Assembly: GCA_026193755.1 (NCBI GenBank)
Contig: JAPHUI010000197.1
Location: forward strand, 1-9,763
Direction: 5' to 3'
DNA from: Ignavibacteriaceae bacterium
Lineage (GTDB): Bacteria > Bacteroidota > Ignavibacteria > Ignavibacteriales > Ignavibacteriaceae
DNA: 9,763 nt
Both the position numbers and the translations under genes were made by a program. This document shows positions 1 through 3,904 of the stretch, piece by piece. Every line of letters begins with the position of its first letter. Within the stretch, counting starts at the first letter, position 1. The notes below the pieces were generated by a model. That model ran no database searches. It saw only the letters and a program-made list of their open reading frames with translations, and was not told the DNA's origin.

Positions 1-399
1 TACTCTGCCTGGGGAACCAGTCTTGGACACCCTATTGGTCCTAATGCAGATGAGATTTTCACAAGACTAGCATATAATTTTACTGATAGGATAAGATTCA
101 CTTTAGATTACCATTTCATTCGGAGAGGCGAGAATGTTTACAATGAAGATGGTAATCTCATCAAAAATGTCGGCGGAGATATAAATCTTACACACGGAAC
201 AAATCCTGAAAATACCGAAGCCATTTTTTTGGATGGGATACGGATTGACAATAATATTTTTCGATTAGGATTAAGAATAGAACCTATAAGAGATTTTATA
301 TTCGATTTTATATATGAATTGGACAACGAAAAGAATATATCCGAAGGCACAACGTTTAATCTAAGTTATGGAGAGATTAAATTCACGCTAAATTATTAA
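1..399 (+). CDS. C-terminal end of an outer-membrane beta-barrel protein, Wzi (capsule assembly)-like; 5' end outside window
   Basis: The frame is open from the first base and stops with TAA at 397-399, giving 132 residues of C-terminus. Residues 9-16 read LGHPIGPN, followed by A-D-E. This resembles the conserved LxHPxGxN-type stretch of Wzi-family capsule assembly barrels. After it come alternating polar/hydrophobic strands (TRLAYNFTDRIRFTLDYHF; FRLGLRIEPIRDFIFDFIYE) and a last strand that ends in an aromatic residue (KFTLNY), as expected for an outer-membrane barrel. Wzi proteins bind group 1 capsule at the cell surface in enterics. FCB-group relatives share the barrel, but their ligand is usually unknown. 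The start, signal peptide and most of the barrel lie upstream of the window. The gene converges on the tRNA cluster, with 47 bases between them and no clear terminator. Barrel nature is fairly secure; the Wzi family assignment is moderate and rests on one motif. Confidence 0.7.
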   Translation, partial: YSAWGTSLGHPIGPNADEIFTRLAYNFTDRIRFTLDYHFIRRGENVYNEDGNLIKNVGGDINLTHGTNPENTEAIFLDGIRIDNNIFRLGLRIEPIRDFIFDFIYELDNEKNISEGTTFNLSYGEIKFTLNY

Positions 400-446
400 T
401 ATGATTCCTGTTTTATCAGCGATCGACTAAAATTCCGAAGCTTATG

Positions 447-520
447 TGGGCGCTAGTGGATTTGAACCACTGACCTCCTGCGTGTGAAGCAAGCGCTCTA
501 ACCAACTGAGCCAAGCGCCC
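447..520 (-). tRNA. tRNA-Val (anticodon CAC)
   Basis: The minus strand folds into a full cloverleaf. It has a 7-bp acceptor GGGCGCT/AGCGCCC, D stem GCTC/GAGC, anticodon stem CTTGC/GCAGG with loop TTCACAC (anticodon CAC, plus-strand 484-486), a 5-base variable loop, and T stem AGTGG/CCACT with loop TTCAAAT. The discriminator is A (447), as usual for tRNA-Val. CCA is not encoded (CAT follows). It reads GUG codons. It is the last of three tRNAs in the direction of transcription. Confidence 0.97.
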
Positions 521-617
521 TTTATTCAATTCACATAAAAATCAAAACAGATTATTTGAATTGATATTTAAGATAATAAGAATTCTTTGAGATTTTTTAA
601 GTCGGTCTTAAAGGAAG

Positions 618-692
618 TGGGAGCTAAAGGATTCGAACCTTTGACCCCCTGCTTGTAAGGCAGGTGCTCTGAACCAGCTGAGCTAAGCTCCC
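618..692 (-). tRNA. tRNA-Val (anticodon TAC)
   Basis: The cloverleaf on the minus strand has acceptor GGGAGCT/AGCTCCC, D stem GCTC/GAGC, anticodon stem CCTGC/GCAGG with loop CTTACAA (anticodon TAC, plus-strand 655-657), and T stem AAAGG/CCTTT with loop TTCGAAT. The discriminator is A (618) and CCA is not encoded. It reads GUA/GUG and, by wobble, other valine codons. It lies 97 bases upstream of tRNA-Val(CAC). The two valine tRNAs differ at many positions, so this is not a recent duplication. Confidence 0.97.
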
Positions 693-755
693 ATAATTTT
701 AGGGCACAAATATCAAGTTATTAAGCTAAAAAAACAAATTTCATATGAATTGTAG

Positions 756-828
756 AGCGGGCGACGGGGTTCGAACCCGCGACATCCAGCTTGGGAAGCT
801 GACACTCTACCAACTGAGTTACGCCCGC
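756..828 (-). tRNA. tRNA-Gly (anticodon CCC)
   Basis: The cloverleaf on the minus strand has acceptor GCGGGCG/CGCCCGC, D stem ACTC/GAGT, anticodon stem TCAGC/GCTGG with loop TTCCCAA (anticodon CCC, plus-strand 793-795), and T stem GCGGG/CCCGT with loop TTCGAAC. The discriminator is T (756), the expected identity base for bacterial tRNA-Gly. CCA is not encoded. It is the first tRNA of the cluster and decodes GGG. No convincing promoter could be fixed in the AT-rich stretch just upstream (829-900). Confidence 0.96.
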
Positions 829-1039
829 AATTATTATTTGAACTTAAAAATATATTTAACATAAAATTAATGTATTTGGTTTGCATCTCAAACTACCATT
901 GATTTATTTTGGTATGGCGGTTTATGTTTCATTGTGAAATGGAAATTCCCTTTCCGATTCAATACTGAAAAAAGCTGTTGAAATGCGTGCAAATTTGATT
1001 ATATTTCGACGGTTAATTTATAAAACAACGGTACTCTTA

Positions 1040-1069
1040 TTGTTGTACATTAATTAGCTAAACTATTAT
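1040..1069 (+). promoter_or_regulatory. Putative sigma-70-like promoter for the 25-codon gene
   Basis: TTGTTG (1040-1045) and TATTAT (1064-1069) are separated by 18 bases. The predicted start, near 1076, falls right at the base of the AGGAGC hairpin. In an AT-rich genome such matches are common, so this rests mainly on its position before a leader, ORF and terminator. It does not fit the Bacteroidetes-type TTG/TAnnTTTG promoter. Confidence 0.35.
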
Positions 1070-1076
1070 TTTTTTC

Positions 1077-1146
1077 AGGAGCGAGGGCAAAAAGCTCCTA
1101 ACTAAAAAACCATTTTTCTAAAATTAATATCTTAAATTAAGATATT
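1077..1146 (+). promoter_or_regulatory. Structured 5' leader of the 25-codon gene (two hairpins)
   Basis: The first hairpin pairs AGGAGC (1077-1082) with GCTCCT (1094-1099), a perfect 6-bp stem with an 11-base purine-rich loop GAGGGCAAAAA. It is followed by the A-rich tail AACTAAAAAACC. The second pairs AATATCTTA (1126-1134) with TAAGATATT (1138-1146), 9 bp with a 3-base loop, ending one base before the ribosome binding site. The loop A-run could pair with TTTTT at 1113-1117. It resembles a small regulatory leader or riboswitch, but I could not match it to a known class. Confidence 0.4.
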
Positions 1147-1156
1147 TAAGGATGCT

Positions 1157-1234
1157 ATGCTTACAGGTATTATAATCTTTTCGATTGTAACTTTGGTTAC
1201 ACTTTACCTTTTACTGGGTACTAGACAGTCTTAG
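1157..1234 (+). CDS. Putative 25-residue single-helix membrane protein
   Basis: ATG at 1157 opens 25 codons closed by TAG. The product starts M-L-T-G, runs through an unbroken hydrophobic stretch (residues 4-21, IIIFSIVTLVTLYLLLG) and ends in the polar tail TRQS, so it should be one inner-membrane helix. The ribosome binding site AAGGA (1148-1152) lies 4 bases upstream. An out-of-phase ATG at 1152 gives only a 7-codon frame. A hairpin with a T-run begins 23 bases after the stop, so the gene is a self-contained unit on its own transcript. I do not recognise the family. By size and form it could be an accessory subunit of a membrane complex (KdpF- or CydX-like in scale only), a stress-induced small protein, or a type I toxin peptide. 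Single short ORFs can occur by chance; the flanking signals are what support this call. Confidence 0.5.
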   Translation: MLTGIIIFSIVTLVTLYLLLGTRQS

Positions 1235-1256
1235 TAGATTAAGATCAGGTAATTTT

Positions 1257-1296
1257 AAGATTTAAAGGTCATTGAACCTTTGCACAAATCTTTTTT
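1257..1296 (+). terminator. Rho-independent terminator after the 25-codon gene
   Basis: AAGATTT (1257-1263) pairs with AAATCTT (1286-1292), and inside it AAAGGT (1264-1269) pairs with ACCTTT (1276-1281). This makes a 13-bp stem with a 6-base loop and a 4-base bulge (GCAC) on the 3' side. A run of T (1291-1296, then ATT) follows and partly overlaps the stem. Confidence 0.65.
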
Positions 1297-1475
1297 ATTC
1301 TTCATTCCAAGAAAACTCGTTTGTTCTTTTATCATTTTTTAATGGAACTATTAGTAGTTTCCTAATCTTCTTACTTTTAAAAATATCATTAAAAAATAAA
1401 ATTGATTTTCGACAAGAAAATTCTTACTAAGCGGTAAAAGGTCTGATAAGTATTTTTATATACAGGTTGGGATCG

Positions 1476-1841
1476 TTAGTCGCTGTATTGCTCGATAGGT
1501 GTGATAAAACTCGCTAAAGCTTCTTCGATAGAATCAAATTTTTCGAAAATTTCTATTGCCCCGGTCAAGTGTAAAACTGTATGATTAAATTTTCCTAATT
1601 TAACCAGTTTTAATGTACCACCTTTTGCACGGACTTTTTTCCAGATAACTACTAATACACCTACAAATGTAGAATCAATAAATTCACAGTTATTTAAAGA
1701 AATGATAATGTTGTAGAAACCATTCTCAATTTCATCGTCAATCAAACTCTTGAATTCGATCGCTTCTTGAAACGTAGCTTTTTGCATTTGTATTGATGCG
1801 ATCAAATAACCGCAATGATGCCGAAATTGAAAATTATTCAT
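1476..1841 (-). CDS. STAS-domain protein, anti-sigma factor antagonist type
   Basis: The product has 121 residues, the usual length for a single free STAS domain (SpoIIAA/RsbV family). Such proteins take part in partner-switching control: the unphosphorylated form binds a serine kinase/anti-sigma factor and frees its target. The diagnostic loop is CEFIDSTFVGVLV at residues 52-64. Ser57 after Asp56 is in the place of the phosphorylated serine. Thr58 and Phe59 replace the more common Ser-Gly, so the loop is slightly divergent. The preceding strand (YNIIISL, 43-49) and following helix (VLVVIWKKVRAKGG) fit the fold. The start ATG (1839-1841) is supported by GAGGG five bases upstream. No cognate kinase, phosphatase or sigma gene is in the window, so the regulated process is unknown. 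It reads away from the MORN genes, and a hairpin lies just before its ribosome binding site. No strong terminator follows. Confidence 0.88.
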   Translation of the reverse strand: MNNFQFRHHCGYLIASIQMQKATFQEAIEFKSLIDDEIENGFYNIIISLNNCEFIDSTFVGVLVVIWKKVRAKGGTLKLVKLGKFNHTVLHLTGAIEIFEKFDSIEEALASFITPIEQYSD

Positions 1842-1852
1842 TTTGCCCTCAA

Positions 1853-1884
1853 TTGGAATAGTTTTACGACTATTAAAATCCCAA
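1853..1884 (-). promoter_or_regulatory. Inverted repeat in the STAS gene leader
   Basis: AATAGT (1857-1862) and ACTATT (1869-1874) pair perfectly around a 6-base loop. TTGG (1853-1856) and CCAA (1881-1884) can extend the stem across a 6-base bulge. It sits just 5' of the GAGGG ribosome binding site (1846-1850). It could be an operator or a leader hairpin; sequence alone does not decide. Confidence 0.3.
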
Positions 1885-2048
1885 TAACTGTGCCATCACT
1901 GATTTCGCGATTTTTGTTATTCCCCTTGATTCTGAATACGGTGGGACATTAAATAATTTTAATCTATAAATAATGCAGGTTACTTAAAGTTCTAAGCATT
2001 TTTCTTTCAAATAATTCATATCGTTGTTTGATTTTTTATGCAGTTTGA

Positions 2049-2102
2049 ATGAGTAAGACTACTGTATCATTATTGGTTATTTCATTTTTTATCGTATCAT
2101 AA
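2049..2102 (+). other. Tiny upstream ORF (17 codons) carrying the 14-base shared element
   Basis: ATG at 2049 opens MSKTTVSLLVISFFIVS and a stop. This looks like the start of a signal peptide, or a leader peptide. The bases TACTGTATCATTAT (2060-2073) recur at 3097-3110 before paralogue 2, in the same phase of a second tiny ORF (3089-3166, beginning MKNTVSLST). No Shine-Dalgarno sequence is clear at either. It may be a leader peptide, a remnant of a truncated gene, or an operator that happens to be open. Confidence 0.25.
2073..2100 (+). promoter_or_regulatory. Putative promoter upstream of MORN paralogue 1
   Basis: TTGGTT (2073-2078) and TATCAT (2095-2100) are 16 bases apart. Transcription would start near 2107 and give a leader of about 175 bases that includes both hairpins at 2186-2251. 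It overlaps the tiny ORF, so the two interpretations compete. Confidence 0.3.
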
Positions 2103-2185
2103 CATAACAATCAAAATTGGCTCTCTGAAAATTTTGACTCTAATTTATGTTTTGTAAATGGAACAAACATTGATAATATAATCCT

Positions 2186-2220
2186 GAGATTTTGGGCGAA
2201 AATCTCTGTCATTATTTTTT
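2186..2220 (+). terminator. Terminator-like hairpin inside the leader of MORN paralogue 1 (possible attenuator)
   Basis: GAGATTTT (2186-2193) and AAAATCTC (2199-2206) form a perfect 8-bp stem with the loop GGGCG. TGTC and then ATTATTTTTT (2211-2220) follow. This is the form of an intrinsic terminator on the plus strand. No plus-strand gene ends before it, so it either ends a short leader or non-coding RNA, or works as an attenuator for the gene at 2282. Confidence 0.5.
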
Positions 2221-2229
2221 AGTCTTCCT

Positions 2230-2251
2230 AACAGGTAATTGAATACCTGTT
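2230..2251 (+). promoter_or_regulatory. Second leader hairpin before MORN paralogue 1
   Basis: AACAGGTA (2230-2237) and TACCTGTT (2244-2251) are perfect inverse repeats around ATTGAA. The repeat lies 23 bases after the end of the first hairpin stem and 20 bases before the ribosome binding site of the gene at 2282. It could be a protein-binding palindrome or a second RNA stem. No equivalent is seen in front of paralogue 2. Confidence 0.45.
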
Positions 2252-2281
2252 CTTATATCTAAAATACTCGTGAGGGTTTTT

Positions 2282-2857
2282 ATGCTTCTTTTGTCTAAAA
2301 GTAAGAATGTAAATTCATTTATTATTTTCCTTCAGATCATCTTCATCGGTATACTTGTGTCACTTCTATTCATCACTCCAGTTACGAAACATCATTCTGG
2401 AAAGAGAATCATAGTAGTTAATGATGGTCTTATTTATTTAAAGGGTGAATCGCATCCTTATACGGGTAGAATTTTGGATACACTTCAAAAAAAGATAATC
2501 CTTGAGTACGATGTGGTTAATGGACTAAAAAATGGAGAATTTTTCCTTTCTAACTTAGATGGCATTTATACTGTGTATGGTTTTATTAGTAATAATAAAA
2601 ATGTCGGTACCTGGCATTATTATTATGACAATGGTCAGTTGGAGTGTACAGGTAATTTTAATGATGATAAACCCACAGGTAAATGGGTTTGGTATTATAA
2701 AAACGGTACAAAAAAATCAGAAGGAATTTACATCAATGGTAAACCTGAAGGAAAGTGGTCCCAGTATGATCAATTTGGTTACCCTAAATTAATTAAAAAA
2801 TATCATTCCGGAGATTTACTAAGTATTGTGGAAATCTATAAACCAAAATTAATATGA
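2282..2857 (+). CDS. Membrane-anchored MORN-type repeat protein (YwqK-like repeats), paralogue 1
   Basis: The product has 191 residues. A short basic N-terminus (K6, K8) is followed by one hydrophobic helix (about 12-31). From Gly62 to the end there are five repeats of the MORN_2 type with a period of 23-24 residues (starts at Gly62, 85, 109, 133, 157), e.g. GTWHYYYDNGQLECTGNF and GKWVWYYKNGTKKSEGIY. By the positive-inside rule the repeats should face the periplasm. There is no lipobox. ATG 2282 is preferred over the in-frame GTG at 2270. GTGAGGG at 2270-2276 looks like the ribosome binding site five bases before this ATG, and this start aligns without a gap to paralogue 2. Proteins with these repeats are often auto-named 'YwqK family antitoxin', but no toxin gene is adjacent and the membrane helix argues against that role. 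Function is unknown. Confidence 0.82.
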   Translation: MLLLSKSKNVNSFIIFLQIIFIGILVSLLFITPVTKHHSGKRIIVVNDGLIYLKGESHPYTGRILDTLQKKIILEYDVVNGLKNGEFFLSNLDGIYTVYGFISNNKNVGTWHYYYDNGQLECTGNFNDDKPTGKWVWYYKNGTKKSEGIYINGKPEGKWSQYDQFGYPKLIKKYHSGDLLSIVEIYKPKLI

Positions 2858-3316
2858 CTTTATTAATACTAAACCTATTCAAGAATTAATTCGTATACAC
2901 TACTTTCGAATTTGATCTTCTTATTTATATAATTCTTTACTCATAAATTTTTCTCTCTGTAAACATTCTATAACTTCATATTTATCTCGATTCTCTCCGG
3001 GCGCATTTTAGATATAAATGGAGAATGACTTAAGATAACTTCTCTTTTCTATATTAATATTTCAGTCGAATTGACAATCCTGACGGGAATGAAAAATACT
3101 GTATCATTATCGACAATATTCTCTGATTTAGAATCCCAACAGCATAAAAAGTTAGAAAATAGCTAAAATATAGTACCGAAAATCAAGTGTTACTGGAATA
3201 GACCTTGATTATCGAGGCAAAGATTTTATAGTGGAAATTGTGATTGGCCACACCATAATTACTTCGACTATAAATCAACAATAACTTTTTAATAGCAAAA
3301 ATGTTGTAAATAATAC
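2858..3316. other. Intergenic region, 459 bases, between the two MORN paralogues
   Basis: It is AT-rich, with no normal-length ORF on either strand. ATTAATA/TATTAAT (2848-2867) could form a hairpin around the stop codon of paralogue 1 but lacks a T-run. The second copy of the 14-base element (3097-3110) and its tiny ORF lie here. AATCAAG (3181-3187) and CTTGATT (3204-3210) form a weaker 7-bp inverted repeat. No terminator or clear promoter is seen, and the leader hairpins of paralogue 1 are not duplicated. Confidence 0.55.
3089..3166 (+). other. Tiny upstream ORF (25 codons) with the second copy of the 14-base element
   Basis: ATG at 3089 opens a polar 25-residue frame (MKNTVSLSTIFSDLES, ending LENS) closed by TAA. 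The shared element TACTGTATCATTAT (3097-3110) is read in the same phase as in the ORF at 2049 (T-V-S-L). Beyond these residues the two peptides differ. Translation is doubtful: there is only a weak GACGGGA before the ATG. Confidence 0.2.
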
Positions 3317-3892
3317 GTGGAATATCAAATAAAAAAATATAAAATAAGTGTTTTAGTATTTTTCTTTGCAACAGTTTTCTTAGCTCTACTGAGCTCATTA
3401 ATTTTTAAGAATAAGGAAGTATATCAAGACCATTACAAAAATAATCTATTGCTTAAAGATGGAGTTATTTTTGTAGAAGGTGAATCATTTCCTTTCACTG
3501 GGAGAATGCTGGACACACTTGATAATAAGATGATGGTAGAATTTGATGTGGTTAATGGATTAAAAAATGGAGAGTTTTTTCTTTATTCCGTTTCAGGAAA
3601 ATTAAAAGCATATGGTATCATGGAAAACAATAAAAATACCGGGACCTGGGAATATTACTATGACAATGGTCAATTAGAATGTAAAGGAGAATTTAAGAAT
3701 GATAAGCCAATTGGGAAATGGTTTTGGTATTACGAAAATGGCGTAAGGAAATGTGAAGGTATCTACTTAAATGGTGTTCCAGAAGGTAATTGGATGAAAT
3801 ATGATAATGATGGATATCCCGGATTATTAATAAATTATTATTCCGGAGAAATACTTAGTATAGTAGAGATATATAAACCAAAGATGATATAA
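3317..3892 (+). CDS. Membrane-anchored MORN-type repeat protein (YwqK-like repeats), paralogue 2
   Basis: The product has 191 residues, the same length as the upstream paralogue, and aligns to it without a gap. By hand count about 93 of 145 positions match from residue 47 on. Only about 7 of the first 46 match, although both N-termini are one hydrophobic helix (here about 10-30) after a basic start. The repeats follow the same 23-24-residue period (GTWEYYYDNGQLECKGEF, GKWFWYYENGVRKCEGIY), and both end in an IVEIYKPK(L/M)I tail. The start is GTG at 3317. An in-frame TAA at 3311 rules out anything earlier, and no Shine-Dalgarno sequence is seen, so expression may be weak or use leaderless or A/T-rich initiation. 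It converges with the 2-oxoglutarate dehydrogenase gene, 12 bases apart. Function is unknown; the repeats should face the periplasm. Confidence 0.78.
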   Translation: MEYQIKKYKISVLVFFFATVFLALLSSLIFKNKEVYQDHYKNNLLLKDGVIFVEGESFPFTGRMLDTLDNKMMVEFDVVNGLKNGEFFLYSVSGKLKAYGIMENNKNTGTWEYYYDNGQLECKGEFKNDKPIGKWFWYYENGVRKCEGIYLNGVPEGNWMKYDNDGYPGLLINYYSGEILSIVEIYKPKMI

Positions 3893-3898
3893 ATCTTT
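3880..3898. terminator. Weak inverted repeat at the convergent 3' ends (MORN paralogue 2 / 2-oxoglutarate dehydrogenase)
   Basis: AAAGAT (3880-3885) and ATCTTT (3893-3898) pair around a 7-base loop that includes the stop codon at 3890-3892. It is a short AT-only stem with a poor T-run on either strand. It is the only candidate for a shared terminator between two genes 12 bases apart. Confidence 0.25.
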
Positions 3899-3904
3899 TC
3901 ATAT

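Larger units (their letters stand above)
829..1156. other. Intergenic region, 328 bases, with promoter and leader signals near its right end
   Basis: No ORF with coding character is visible on either strand. The left half should hold the promoter of the minus-strand tRNA cluster, but no clean box pair stands out. Around 927-960 there are two short hairpins (TTTCA/TGAAA and GGAAA/TTTCC) of unknown meaning. The right half (1040-1152) carries the promoter-like boxes and the two hairpins that precede the 25-codon gene, listed separately. Confidence 0.6.
1842..2281. other. Divergent intergenic region, 440 bases, between the STAS gene and MORN paralogue 1
   Basis: There is no ORF of normal length on either strand. 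It holds the STAS leader hairpin at the left, then an AT-rich stretch with nothing recognisable (1890-2045). Next come a tiny ORF with the 14-base element shared with paralogue 2, a promoter-like box pair, and two strong hairpins just before paralogue 1. The last four are listed separately. Confidence 0.6.

Noticed and set aside
138..350. Minus-strand ORF of 70 codons
   Set aside because: It is antisense to the barrel protein end at 1-399, which has clear strand and motif features.
2147..2173. 8-codon ORF before the terminator-like hairpin, considered as an attenuation leader peptide
   Set aside because: It has no ribosome binding site, no run of one amino acid and no visible alternative pairing, so too little supports it.
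2270..2281. In-frame GTG start four codons before the ATG of MORN paralogue 1
   Set aside because: GTGAGGG fits better as the ribosome binding site for ATG 2282, and that start gives a product of the same length as paralogue 2 with gapless alignment.
2282..3892. Reading the MORN pair as a toxin-antitoxin system because such repeats are often labelled 'YwqK family antitoxin'
   Set aside because: No toxin gene is adjacent, both proteins carry an N-terminal membrane helix, and the label comes from a different gene context in Bacillus.
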